Source: Alterinioella nitratireducens
GTDB lineage: Bacteria > Pseudomonadota > Alphaproteobacteria > Rhodobacterales > Rhodobacteraceae
Reading direction: 5' to 3'
Length of the DNA: 64,000 nt
Assembly (NCBI RefSeq): GCF_013155465.1
Contig: NZ_JABJVX010000010.1
Span: forward strand, 1 to 64,000
Of this stretch, positions 1-8,470 are shown one piece after another. The notes under the pieces were generated by a model. The model saw only the letters and a list, made by a program, of their open reading frames with translations. It was not told the DNA's origin and made no database searches. The position numbers and the translations under genes are program-made. Position 1 is the first letter of the stretch, and each line of letters opens with the position of its first letter.

Positions 1-247
1 GTGACAGGGGGGAAGTCTCGCATCAGCCCCCTTGGTCCACTGATCCAACGCATGATCCGCGCCAACTGTTCCTGACCGGGGAGGCTTGGGCGCGAGACGG
101 CGCCTGGGTGCGGAACCGTACCGGAATTCACGCAGCCAACAGGCCGGTCCCGTGCTACCGTCGCGCTATCGGTGTCCATCTTACGCGGGCGGCACCGGCT
201 GAGAGACTGTCGCCATCGTGCTCTTGCCCCAAAGCCAAGAGCATCCC
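1..247. other. Intergenic or unassigned left edge
   Basis: No gene is supported here. A plus-strand frame is open from base 1 to a TGA at 73-75 and could be the 3' end of a gene lying outside the window, but its roughly 24 codons are not recognisable. The rest (76-247) is the upstream region of the Crp/Fnr gene, without a convincing promoter. Confidence 0.4.
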
Positions 248-973
248 ATGCGCAAGGGTCTTTCCTGTCCCTACGGGCAGAACAACCTGATCTACACCCT
301 GTCCAGCGCCGACCGCGCCTTGATCGAGCCGGAACTGAAGCCGGTGAAGCTGCCCAAGGGCATGATGCTGGAGGAACCCGGCAAACCGGTCGATCTGGTC
401 TATTTCCCGAAAACCGGCGTCGGTTCGACGGTCGCGGTCGCCAGGAACGACCGCCGGATCGAGGTGGGTCTCTTTGGATGCGACGGCATGTCCGGCACCG
501 CCATCGTGATGCAATCGGATCATGCGTCGAACGAAACCTTCATGCAGATCGCGGGGGACGGATTCTCCATCGAACCCGACACCCTGCGCGCGTTGCTCGA
601 TCAAAGCCCCACCCTGCACCGCCACCTGCTGCGCTATGTGCAGGCGATGATGTCGCAAATCTCGCAAACCGCGCTATCGAACGGGCATGGCAAGCTTGAG
701 GAACGGCTGGCCCGCTGGCTTCTGATGTGCCACGACCGGATCCGGAATGACGAGATGAGCCTGACCCACGAGTTCATCTCGGTCATGCTGGGTGTGCGCC
801 GCGCGGGCGTGACGGTCGGCACGCATATGCTGGAGGGCAAGGGGCTGATCCGGGCCAATCGCGGCCAGATCGTCGTGCTGGACCGCGCCGGACTGGAAAA
901 CGAGGCGTGGAAATCCTACGGCGCGCCCGAGGCCGATCACGACCGTCTCATCGGCTATGACCAGCCGGATTGA
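248..973 (+). CDS. Crp/Fnr-family transcriptional regulator
   Basis: A predicted cytoplasmic DNA-binding regulator of 241 aa. An N-terminal cyclic-nucleotide-binding-like beta domain (about residues 15-130) is followed by a dimerisation helix and a C-terminal Crp-type winged helix (about 150-215, around LEERLARWLL and SVMLGVRRAGVTVG). There is no Cys cluster of the Fnr [4Fe-4S] type, so oxygen sensing through a cluster is unlikely, and the ligand is unknown. Such divergent Crp-like proteins are common in alphaproteobacteria, often near two-component genes. I chose the ATG at 248; a GTG at 218 is in frame but has no better ribosome site. Its 3' end overlaps the convergent receiver gene by 26 bp, so the two transcripts would be antisense at their ends. 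Confidence 0.85.
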   Translation: MRKGLSCPYGQNNLIYTLSSADRALIEPELKPVKLPKGMMLEEPGKPVDLVYFPKTGVGSTVAVARNDRRIEVGLFGCDGMSGTAIVMQSDHASNETFMQIAGDGFSIEPDTLRALLDQSPTLHRHLLRYVQAMMSQISQTALSNGHGKLEERLARWLLMCHDRIRNDEMSLTHEFISVMLGVRRAGVTVGTHMLEGKGLIRANRGQIVVLDRAGLENEAWKSYGAPEADHDRLIGYDQPD

Positions 974-1361
974 TGTCGCCGGGGCATCGCCTGCGGGTCG
1001 CGGCCAGCCGGGTTTCGGCCAGGTGCCGTACGAATTCGGCGATCACGCTTGAAACCTGCGGCTTCGAGAGCCGGGGAATGTTTCGGAACTCTGGCGCAAT
1101 CTCAGATCTCTCGAAACTGGTCAGGAACGCGAACGGGACATTCAGCGCCTTGAGACGCCGCGCCGCTGGAAAGCTGACGCCATCGCGAAGCCGAACATTC
1201 AAGAGCGCAATATCGGGCGTCGCCGCGTCGATCAGCTCAAGGGTTCCGGCGAGCGAGCTGGCCATCCCCGACACCACCATCCCCGCCGCCTCCAACTCGC
1301 TGGCCAAGTCGATGGCGACCACCGCGTCATCCTCGGCCAGGAGAACCCTAGACCTGATCAT
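948..1361 (-). CDS. Response-regulator receiver protein with Asn at the phospho-acceptor site
   Basis: A single-domain receiver of about 137 aa starting MIRSRVLLAEDD. The acidic pocket (EDD), the switch Thr (FLTSF) and the conserved Lys (LSKP) are present. The beta-3 motif, however, reads PDIALLNVRL, so the phospho-acceptor Asp is replaced by Asn (codon AAT on the coding strand). No output domain follows; only an Arg-rich tail remains. The start lies 14 bp inside the upstream histidine-kinase gene, so the pair is translationally coupled. From known receivers, Asp-to-Asn abolishes or mimics phosphorylation, so this protein probably works by protein contact and not by phosphoryl transfer. The start at 1361 is used because the frame upstream is the shadow of the kinase gene. 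Confidence 0.85.
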   Translation of the reverse strand: MIRSRVLLAEDDAVVAIDLASELEAAGMVVSGMASSLAGTLELIDAATPDIALLNVRLRDGVSFPAARRLKALNVPFAFLTSFERSEIAPEFRNIPRLSKPQVSSVIAEFVRHLAETRLAATRRRCPGDINPAGHSR

Positions 1362-2247
1362 GGCAGTGGTCCCTGGTCGATGCCGTGGCTTCGGTGCCGC
1401 AGGGCAGGATGATCTCGAAGGCGGCCCCGTCCCCGCGCAGGGTCCGGATGCTGCCGCCCAGTTTCTCCACCGTCGAGGTGACGATGACCATGCCCAGGCC
1501 GGTCGAGCGCTTGAGCGAGAAATCCTCGGCCAGCCCGCAGCCGTTGTCACGCAGCAGGATCGTCAACTGGCCTTGGCCGGACTTCACGGCCTCCAGCGTC
1601 AGGGTGACCGCTGCGCCGTTGGCGGGGCGGCCATGTTTGACCGCGTTCATCGCCAGCTCGTTCACGATGATGCAGATCTGGCCCGCAACATCCGCGCCGA
1701 GGGTCACGCCCGAGGCCCGCACCTCGATCACGGCCCCGACGCTCTGTGCGATATCCTTGCAGAACGGGCCAAGGAACGCCGCAAGAGAGACATCGCCGCC
1801 GGACGCAGTCTTGGCCATCTGCCGATGCAGGCGCGCAACGGCGTTCAGACGGGCGGCGGCATCGGTCAGCGCGGCCTGCGCCGCCTGCACGCTGGTGGCC
1901 CGCCGACTCTCGTGGCGCAGCATCGAGGCGGCGAACTGGATGCTGTTGGCGATTCTGTGATCCGCCTCCATCTGCCGCGCGTCGACCGGATCGCTGGCCG
2001 GGTCTTTCGGCAATGCCACCGGGGTCGGCCTGATCAGCGACCTCAGTTGTCTCCGAATCGTTGCCAGCGGCAGGCCGGTGTAGCGGCTCATCTCATGCGG
2101 CGTCAGGCCGAGATCGACGAACATCAGCAAGCTCTCGCGCATCAGCTTGCTGCGCACAAGACCTGTCTGAACCTGCACGGACCTCTCCTGCCCGGGATCG
2201 GCGGCGCGGCCGGTTCTTTCCGGTAATCGGCTGTGGATGCGTATCAT
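1348..2247 (-). CDS. Histidine kinase (HisKA_2/HWE-like) with N-terminal HTH-like segment
   Basis: A soluble sensor kinase of 299 aa with no membrane segment. Residues about 30-70 (GLTPHEMSRYTGLPLATIRRQ) look like a helix-turn-helix. They are followed by a dimerisation/phospho-acceptor region with EADHRIANSIQ, where His fits the HisKA_2 H-box (usually HHRVKN). A HATPase domain follows with N-box NELAMNAVKH, G1 DNGCGL and G2 GLGMVIV. No PAS, GAF or other classical input domain is visible. The downstream receiver overlaps its 3' end by 14 bp. The ATG at 2247 has GAGG about 9 nt upstream; a GTG at 2262 is the alternative. What the HTH does (DNA binding or an input module) is inference. Confidence 0.82.
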   Translation of the reverse strand: MIRIHSRLPERTGRAADPGQERSVQVQTGLVRSKLMRESLLMFVDLGLTPHEMSRYTGLPLATIRRQLRSLIRPTPVALPKDPASDPVDARQMEADHRIANSIQFAASMLRHESRRATSVQAAQAALTDAAARLNAVARLHRQMAKTASGGDVSLAAFLGPFCKDIAQSVGAVIEVRASGVTLGADVAGQICIIVNELAMNAVKHGRPANGAAVTLTLEAVKSGQGQLTILLRDNGCGLAEDFSLKRSTGLGMVIVTSTVEKLGGSIRTLRGDGAAFEIILPCGTEATASTRDHCHDQV

Positions 2248-2293
2248 GGTGGCTAGCCTCACTCATCAAAACAAAACTTTCATGACGAAGGGG

Positions 2294-2629
2294 TCAGGAA
2301 TTCTCCGGGGACGGCCCCCGAGGCCCCCCGCGCCCTACGAGATCGCCCATATGGCCCACCATGTCCCGGGCATAGCCGCGATACTGGTCCGTGGTGGCCG
2401 TCAGATAGCCCGCTTGCAGGCCCGCCAGCTCCGCCACGTCATGGCAGGAGATCAGCGCCTTGCAGGCGTCGTAATTCGTCAAAAAGCGGGTCTGGAGGAA
2501 GGCTTGCGATGTCGTCGCGCCTGCCATCATCGCATTGGACAGCGCGACAGCGGCCTGCGTCCAGACCACCACGCCGCCCTCACTTGCGGACAGCTCGGTC
2601 ATCGCGACCGGTTGCAGATCGTCTGGCAT
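2294..2629 (-). CDS. Phasin-like small protein
   Basis: A small acidic protein of about 111 aa. Its central helix-rich stretch (WTQAAVALSNAMMAGATTSQ, then FLQTRFLTNYDACKALIS) resembles the short phasin-like proteins of Rhodobacterales that coat polyhydroxyalkanoate granules. The family call rests on composition and pattern and is not certain. The start at 2629 (MPDDLQP) is preferred because an AAGGGGGG ribosome site lies about 9 nt upstream. An ATG at 2653 is also in frame. The gene sits between aconitase and the kinase/receiver pair on the same strand, 46 bp from the kinase start. No PHA synthase or depolymerase is nearby, so a PHA role cannot be inferred from context. Confidence 0.55.
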   Translation of the reverse strand: MPDDLQPVAMTELSASEGGVVVWTQAAVALSNAMMAGATTSQAFLQTRFLTNYDACKALISCHDVAELAGLQAGYLTATTDQYRGYARDMVGHMGDLVGRGGPRGPSPENS

Positions 2630-2787
2630 CGGATCGCCCCCCTTATGCGTCATGATCGGGGGCAGATTGGCAGCGCCTCCCGATCCGGACTGTGTGGTTG
2701 ACGTAACGTTAGCATCTTGATCCGGCGCTTTGCGCGATGGTGCGTGAGCGTACTTTCCTGTTGCCTCGGACAGCCCGATGCCGGGGC

Positions 2788-4731
2788 TCAGCCCTGGCGG
2801 CACCAGCCGATGATCCCGCCCGCAAGTACGATCTCGGCCTGCCGCGCGCTCAGGCCATTGGCGAACCGGATCGCGGCCCCGTCGCCGGTTTCGGCGGCAA
2901 ACGCGGTCCCGTCCCGCAGCGCATCGCGTATGCCGCGCAACCTGACGGTGATCCCCTTTTCCAGCCTCGCCAGGTCATCCGCGCTTTCGATGACCAGCGG
3001 CAGAATGCCGTAATTGATCAGGTTCTGCGTGTGGATACGGGCAAAGGACCGCGCCAGGACCGCGCGCAGTCCCAGGCAGCGCGGCGCGACGGCGGCATGT
3101 TCGCGGCTGGACCCCTGACCGTAGTTTTCCCCCGCGACAATGGCATGACCGTCCTCCGCCTGCACCTGCCGCGCCCGGTCGGGATAGCCCTTGTCGATGA
3201 CGCGAAAGACGAAATTCGCGATCTCGGGGATGTTGCTGCGATAGGGCAGAATCTCGGTCCCCGCCGGCATGATCTCATCGGTCGAGATATCGTCGCCGAG
3301 CTTCAGCAGAACGGGCAGGTCCAGATTGTCCTCGATCCCGCCATGGACCGGCATCTCGCCGATATTGGGGCCCTTGACCAACGTCACCTCGCGCGCCTCC
3401 GCAGGCGGCAGCGGGTGGATGAACTGGCCCGGATCGACATGAGGTCGGTCGGGCGGCGCGATGCGCGGATAGTCCTGGCCCAGGTCGCGCGGATCGGTGA
3501 TCTCGCCGCGCAGGGCCGAGGCGGCGGCGGTCTCGGGGCTGCACAGGAACACGCTGTCCTCGGCGGTGCCGGAGCGGTCGGGGAAATTGCGGGGCACGGT
3601 GCGCAGGCTGTTGCGCCCGGTGGCCGGGGCCTGACCCATGCCGATGCAGCCGTTGCATCCGGCCTGGTGGATGCGCGCACCCGCCTCCAGCAGCGCGCCA
3701 TAGCGCCCGCCCGCCAGCAGGTCGTGCAGAACATCGCGCGAGGTCGGGTTGATGTCCAGCGACACGCCGGGGGCCGCCCCGCCGCCCTGTTTCATGACCT
3801 CCGCCACCACCGCGAAATCACGAAAGCCGGGATTGGCCGACGACCCGATATAGGCCTGGTAGATCGGCGCGCCCGCGACCTCCTCGACCGGGACCACATT
3901 GCCGGGGCTGGACGGTTTGGCGATCAGCGGCACCAGCGCGCCGAGGTCGATCTCGTCCTCATGATCGAAGGTGCAGTCCGCGTGCGCCTCCAGCGCCTGC
4001 CAGTCACCGCCGCGCCCGTGCCGGTCGAGGAACCCGCGCACCTGGTCATCGGCGGGAAACACGCTGGAGGTCGCGCCCAGTTCGGTGCCCATATTGGCGA
4101 TCACATGCCGATCCATGACCTCCAGCGATGAGACACCCGGCCCGTGATATTCCAGGATCCGGCCCCGGCCCTTCTGCACGCCGTGACGGCGCAGAAGCTC
4201 CAGGATCACGTCCTTGGCGCTGACCCAGTCGGGCAGGTCGCCGGTCAGCCGGATGCCCCAGACCTCGGGCATGGTGAAGGTGAAGGGCGTCCCGCCCATG
4301 GCCAGCGCCACGTCGATACCGCCGGCCCCGATCGCCAGCATCCCCAAGGCACCCGCCGCGGGGGTGTGGCTGTCCGACCCCAGAAGCGTCGCGCCGGGTT
4401 TGCCGAAATACTTCATGTGCAGCGGATGACTGACCCCGGTGCCCGGCGGGCTGTACCAGACCCCGAACCGGGCGCAGGCGCTTTTCAGGAACAGGTGATC
4501 GTCGGCGTTCTTCGCGTCGGCCTGCATCAGGTTGTGATCGACATATTGCACCGAGACATCCGTCCGTACCTGGTCCAGGCCCAATTCCTCAAGCGCCAGC
4601 ATGACCAATGTGCCGGTGGCGTCCTGGGTCAGCGTCTGGTCGATCTTCAGCGCGATCTGCGCGCCCGGTTCGGGCAGGTCGTCCCCGTCAAGATGTGACT
4701 CGATCAGCCGATGCGTGAGCGTGCCGCCCAT
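2788..4731 (-). CDS. Aconitate hydratase, Aquifex-type (aconitase family)
   Basis: A 647-aa aconitase-superfamily enzyme that would isomerise citrate/isocitrate or a related tricarboxylate. Domains 1-3 carry GSDSHTPAAGALG and the CxxC pair in GCNGCIGMG. The C-terminal swivel domain contains the substrate motif YGQGSSREHA. The first cluster Cys of canonical aconitases (GSCTN) is here GSSAN, so only two of the three usual [4Fe-4S] ligands are at their standard places; I recall close relatives sharing this. At 647 aa it is shorter than AcnA (about 890) and fits the Aquifex-type lineage. The ATG at 4731 is chosen because AAGGAG lies 8 nt upstream; an ATG at 4737 is too close to that site. The true substrate may not be citrate. 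Confidence 0.88.
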   Translation of the reverse strand: MGGTLTHRLIESHLDGDDLPEPGAQIALKIDQTLTQDATGTLVMLALEELGLDQVRTDVSVQYVDHNLMQADAKNADDHLFLKSACARFGVWYSPPGTGVSHPLHMKYFGKPGATLLGSDSHTPAAGALGMLAIGAGGIDVALAMGGTPFTFTMPEVWGIRLTGDLPDWVSAKDVILELLRRHGVQKGRGRILEYHGPGVSSLEVMDRHVIANMGTELGATSSVFPADDQVRGFLDRHGRGGDWQALEAHADCTFDHEDEIDLGALVPLIAKPSSPGNVVPVEEVAGAPIYQAYIGSSANPGFRDFAVVAEVMKQGGGAAPGVSLDINPTSRDVLHDLLAGGRYGALLEAGARIHQAGCNGCIGMGQAPATGRNSLRTVPRNFPDRSGTAEDSVFLCSPETAAASALRGEITDPRDLGQDYPRIAPPDRPHVDPGQFIHPLPPAEAREVTLVKGPNIGEMPVHGGIEDNLDLPVLLKLGDDISTDEIMPAGTEILPYRSNIPEIANFVFRVIDKGYPDRARQVQAEDGHAIVAGENYGQGSSREHAAVAPRCLGLRAVLARSFARIHTQNLINYGILPLVIESADDLARLEKGITVRLRGIRDALRDGTAFAAETGDGAAIRFANGLSARQAEIVLAGGIIGWCRQG

Positions 4732-4737
4732 GCTCAT

Positions 4738-4976
4738 ATCTCCTTGCCTTGGTCCTCACATCGCCCGCCATACCGTGTCACCAGGCCGATCGCTGCGGAC
4801 GCGCCTTGGAGGTCAACGCATCTGCCCCGGCGATTGTTTCCGGCAAGCAAGGCGCGGGACGCGGTCAGGCTGGCACCGCGGCCCTTCGAGTCGGTGCTGT
4901 TTCTCCGCCATTTTCCTCTTGCCCGCCTCCCCGGGGGGCAGGGTCGGGCGGGCGCGGGGCTGTCTCGGTGATCTGA
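4738..4976. other. Intergenic region upstream of aconitase
   Basis: This region holds the putative aconitase promoter (minus strand) and the 3' flank of the hyuB remnant. GC-rich inverted segments around 4928-4960 (CCCGCC ... GGCGGG type) could form a hairpin. No gene is visible. Confidence 0.4.
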
Positions 4977-6056
4977 TCAGTTCCGCGCCGCCACCGCGCC
5001 GCCGCCATGGGCGGTTGCGACCTCGATCTCGTCGCCCGGTTCGACCTTGAGCTTGCTGACGAAGGTTGGCTGCACCCTGGCTTGCCCCCCCTGCGAGAGC
5101 AGCAACGCGTTCAGCCCGCCCTCGGAGGCACCGGGCAGCCCCCAGACCGGCACCGCGCCATGCGAGAACCCCGCCGACATCACACCGCGCCCGCGCATCC
5201 GGTAGCGGGTGCGCACCCCCCTGCCCCCGGCATGTTCGCCCTCGGCCTTGCCGGTCTCGCCGAGCGATTTGGAGATCACCTCGAACCCGTAGCGCGCCTC
5301 GGCCACCTCGATGGGGCAGTTGAACGTATCGCCGTGATTGGTCGAGAACATCGCGTCATTCCCGGGCCTCTCAGGCGTCGCCCCCCATCTGCCCATCTGC
5401 GGCTCGACCATGGTGTAGCGCCGCCCCGTGTCGGGATGTTCACCCGCGATGACGACCCCGAAGATCGAGGCGAAGCTGCCCGCCGGCAGGTTCGCCCCCG
5501 CCTTTTCGGCCAATCCGCGCCAGAGCATGTCGATCAGCCGGATGCGGGTTTCGAAATAATAGCCATGCGCCGCGTCGGGGCTTGGATCGAAGATGGAGCC
5601 GGGCCGGGTGATCACCTCGAGCGGCGCGAAGGATCCGGCATTGGCATAGCGTTCGGGATCGGTGAGCGCCTTGAACAGGATCTGGCAGGCCACCAGCGCC
5701 CCGTCATGGCAGGTGTTGAAGGGGCCGGTGGTCTGGTCGGGGGCGGCGCTGAGGTCGACGGTGAACCGCTCCGGCGTGATCGTGATCGTCGCGGTCCAGG
5801 TGCTGCCATCATCCTGCGCCTGCGCCACGTCGAAACGGCCTTGCGGCAGCGCGGCCAGCCCCTTCAGGGCGCGCGCCAGGCCGGTGTCATGCGCGTCGGC
5901 AATGGCCGCGCGCAATGTGTCGGCCCCGTAGCGGTCGCACAGGCCCCGGATCAGCCGCGCGGCGCGGCGCCCGGCCGAGACCTGCGCCCAGAGATCGCCG
6001 GTGACGAAATCGGGCAGGCGCGAGTTTGTCCTGATGATGTCGGCCACGGCCTCGTT
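4977..6056 (-). pseudogene. Hydantoinase/oxoprolinase B-subunit remnant (hyuB C-terminal part)
   Basis: About 360 codons match the C-terminal two thirds of N-methylhydantoinase/5-oxoprolinase B subunits (usually about 520-580 aa). They start near EAVADIIRTNSRLPDF and run through FNTCHDG, MVEPQMGRWGA, NHGDTFNCPIE and RYRMRGRG to a normal C-terminus. No start codon or N-terminal 190 residues are present. Upstream the recognisable reading jumps to another frame that encodes a hyuA fragment. The remaining frame is intact and well conserved, so the loss is probably recent. In the living family the A and B subunits together catalyse ATP-dependent ring opening of hydantoins or 5-oxoproline; this copy should be non-functional. 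Confidence 0.8.
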
Positions 6057-6062
6057 GCGGTG

Positions 6063-6727
6063 GCCTTCATCTGGTCGACCCCTTTGCGCCGCCCGACGAT
6101 GACGCCGAAGCGGTTCGCGAGGCTCGCCGCGATCTCGCAGGAGGCGGCACAAGGCGCGGTCAAGATCATCTCGCCCGAGATCTCGCGCGCCTCGCCGCCC
6201 TCGATCAGGGGACACTTGGCCGTGGTGCCGCCGATATCGAGGGCGAGGATGTTCTCCTCTCCGATCAGCTTGCCCAGTTCGGCGGCGCCCCAGAAGCCCG
6301 AGGCGGGGCCGCTCTCGACCATGTTGATCGGCACGGCGGATGTTGCCTCCAGGCTGTCCACGCCGCAGTTGGACTGCATGATATAGGGGCTTTTCTTCAA
6401 ACCCTGCGATTTCAGCCCGGCATCCAGCTTGCCCAGGTAGCGCGCCGCGACCGGCTGCACATAGGCCGACAGGACGGCGGTATTGGTGCGCTCGTATTCG
6501 CGCCATTCGCGGGTGATCTGGTGGCTGGCCACAACCGAGACTTCGGGCCAGAGGCGGCGGATTTCCTCCAGCGTGGCCACCTCATGCGCGGTGTTGGCAT
6601 AGGCGTGCAGCAGGCAGACGGCCACCGCCTCCACCCCTTCCGCGCGGAACGCGTCGAGGGTCGCGGGCAGGCCCGAGAGGTCCAGGCCCTCACGTTCCTC
6701 GCCCCTGCGGGCCGAAAGCCAGATCCG
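6063..6727 (-). pseudogene. Hydantoinase/oxoprolinase A-subunit remnant (hyuA middle part)
   Basis: A fragment of about 220 codons with hallmark HyuA central motifs: VAVCLLHAYANTAHE, TNTAVLSAYVQP, the stretch QSNCGVDS, ESGPASGFWGAAE and the ATP-fold motif ALDIGGTTAKC. Both ends are missing. On the 5' side the frame hits a TGA at 6728-6730, directly beside an AT-rich inverted repeat. On the 3' side recognisable HyuA sequence stops near the phosphate motif, and the last 40-50 codons before 6063 are not clearly HyuA. A full HyuA is about 680 aa. A deletion apparently joined this piece to the hyuB remnant in a different frame. Function is presumably lost. Confidence 0.8.
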
Positions 6728-6733
6728 TCAAGC

Positions 6734-6756
6734 TTTTTTTACCTATAGTAAAAAAA
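6734..6756. repeat. AT-rich 9-bp inverted repeat at the hyuA truncation point
   Basis: TTTTTTTAC and GTAAAAAAA flank the 5-nt spacer CTATA, giving a perfect 9-bp inverted repeat. It stands out in a GC-rich background and lies immediately upstream (in gene orientation) of the point where hyuA homology stops. It could be a terminator with U-tracts on both strands, or a scar of the rearrangement. Confidence 0.6.
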
Positions 6757-6845
6757 TGCCTGTTTTGAGCGGCTTGCCCAGCGCGGATCCCCGGACCCGC
6801 GCACATCCACAATGAAATCAGTGGTGACTTCGCTGTCGCCTTGCG

Positions 6846-7133
6846 TCAGTTGGTCCAGACGCCGACACCGGCCCAGAGGCGGGCCAGGTCGGCCTGTTCC
6901 GAGCCAAATGGCTCATCGGCTGACCGGTCCAGCGACGCGATCGCGCCCTCGATGGCCACCGGGCCGCCGATGCGCGCCATGGTGACGCCCGAGCGCAGGA
7001 AGCGCCGGTAATCCGGGTCGCGGGCCAGGTCGCGGTCGGGGCGCGACAGGCCCTTGGCAGACAGGCGTTCATAGGCGAGGCGGGCCTCGCGATAGGCATC
7101 GAACAGGGTCGTGTATTCAGACGAAGTTGTCAT
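6846..7133 (-). CDS. Hypothetical small soluble protein
   Basis: A 95-aa protein starting MTTSSEYTTLFDAYREARLAYE. It has no signal peptide or membrane helix. The N-terminal half is helical and Arg-rich with repeated D-R pairs (RPDRDLARDPDYRRFL), followed by a Gly-rich segment and an acidic C-terminal helix ending WAGVGVWTN. I do not recognise the family. The start at 7133 is the first ATG giving protein-like composition; the longer frame to 7382 is Arg/Pro-rich non-coding sequence. It stands alone between the hyuA remnant and a divergent membrane-protein gene. Confidence 0.55.
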   Translation of the reverse strand: MTTSSEYTTLFDAYREARLAYERLSAKGLSRPDRDLARDPDYRRFLRSGVTMARIGGPVAIEGAIASLDRSADEPFGSEQADLARLWAGVGVWTN

Positions 7134-7384
7134 GGCGGTTGGGTCCCAATCCTGGATTGTCCTTTCAATCGTGACGGAGCTTCTTGGCCTCAATTTGACC
7201 GCATTCCGTCGATTCCGTGGGCACGGTTCGCGCGATTGTAACACCTCGCGCGACAATTGCCGCTGCTGATTTGGACGCGGGCCAGTTGCGGGGCATCTGT
7301 CGGGGGGCCGCCCTCTCCCCAAAATTGCCGTTTTCCTGTGCTTAACCACGCCGAACCCATGGTGCGCGCAGGAAAGGGCCACGG
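7134..7384. other. Divergent intergenic region
   Basis: 250 bp between a minus-strand small gene and a plus-strand membrane-protein gene; it must hold both promoters. AGGAAAGGG upstream of 7385 is a possible ribosome site. No RNA gene was recognised. Confidence 0.35.
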
Positions 7385-8464
7385 ATGGAAAACCTGTTTC
7401 GGGGCAAGAGCGGCCGCTCGCTGTTCGTTCTCCTCTGCCTTGCCGCCTACCTGATCGGGATCAGCCCGCATCTGATCCATTGGTTCACGGCTGGCAGCCC
7501 GCCCGATGCGCTGGTCTGGAACATGACGCATTATCATGTCTCCTATCCCGAATATGGATTCCTGCGGCGTGGGCTTCTGGGCACGGCGATGGCCCCGCTG
7601 CTGGCCCCGCTCACTGATGGGGGCGGCGCGGAATATGCGGTGATGCTGGGGCTGGATCTCGGCCTGATGCTGGCGCTGATCTGGCTGGCAATGCGGTTTT
7701 TCCTGCGGGAAGACGGCGTGCCGGGGCAAGGCTGGATCCTGGCCGCGCTTATCCTGTCGCCGGTGGGCTTCGTGCAACTGGGCTATGACGCGGGCCGCCT
7801 GGATCATGTGAATTTCGTGCTGGCCGCCATCGCGGTTCTCTGCGCCCTTCGCGGCTGGAGCATCGCCGCGGGCGCGCTGATGCTGGTCGCGGTGCTGGTG
7901 CATGAGGCGGCGCTGTTCTACGCGGTGCCGGTCGTCACGGTGCTGGCCTGGCGGATACGGTTCCGCCTGCGCGACGCGTGGGTCGCCGCCCTGCCCCCCC
8001 TGGCCGCTGCCCTGGCCCTCGTGATCTGGGGCGGGACCGAGGCCGACCTGAGCGCCACCCTGCCCGAGGAGGTCGCGCTGGCGGCCTCGGTCTGGACCCG
8101 CGACCTGCTGGAGCCCGCGCGCGGCTTCCCCCCCGTCCATTACCTGATCGCCGCCTATTTCGCGGCTGTCCCGCTGTTCCTGCTCTGGACCCATTACCGG
8201 CTGGCGCGCACGCGGCCCGACCTGCTGTTCCTCGCCCCCTTCGCGGCGCTGGCGCTGTTTGCGCTTGGTGTCGATTACGGGCGCTGGTCGCAGCTTGTCT
8301 TCTTCGCCGTGCTCCTGGTGATCGCCGCCGGCCCGCCGCTTGGCCGGGCGCGGGGAATGGACCTCGACCCGCTGCCCGCGCGCGCGGTGATCCTGCCCTG
8401 GCTGCTGCCGCTCGGGCCGATCGGGATCGCGGTGCTCTACCCGTTCATCCCCTGGGTCGTCTGA
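7385..8464 (+). CDS. Multi-pass inner-membrane protein (GT-C/polymerase-like, unknown)
   Basis: A 359-aa polytopic membrane protein with about 8-10 hydrophobic helices. The first is residues 13-35, with further ones near 85-105, 118-140, 145-175, 190-215, 260-275, 283-300 and 303-320, and a final helix at the C-terminus. A periplasmic or loop segment after helix 1 holds MTHYHVSYPEYGFLRRGLLG. The motif GYDAGRLDHVNF, with charged residues between membrane segments, recalls GT-C-type glycosyltransferases or EpsG-like polymerases, but that is only a topology-level guess. It faces the minus-strand alaX gene, with stop codons 6 bp apart. No operon partner on its strand. Confidence 0.65.
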   Translation: MENLFRGKSGRSLFVLLCLAAYLIGISPHLIHWFTAGSPPDALVWNMTHYHVSYPEYGFLRRGLLGTAMAPLLAPLTDGGGAEYAVMLGLDLGLMLALIWLAMRFFLREDGVPGQGWILAALILSPVGFVQLGYDAGRLDHVNFVLAAIAVLCALRGWSIAAGALMLVAVLVHEAALFYAVPVVTVLAWRIRFRLRDAWVAALPPLAAALALVIWGGTEADLSATLPEEVALAASVWTRDLLEPARGFPPVHYLIAAYFAAVPLFLLWTHYRLARTRPDLLFLAPFAALALFALGVDYGRWSQLVFFAVLLVIAAGPPLGRARGMDLDPLPARAVILPWLLPLGPIGIAVLYPFIPWVV

Positions 8465-8470
8465 GCGGGA

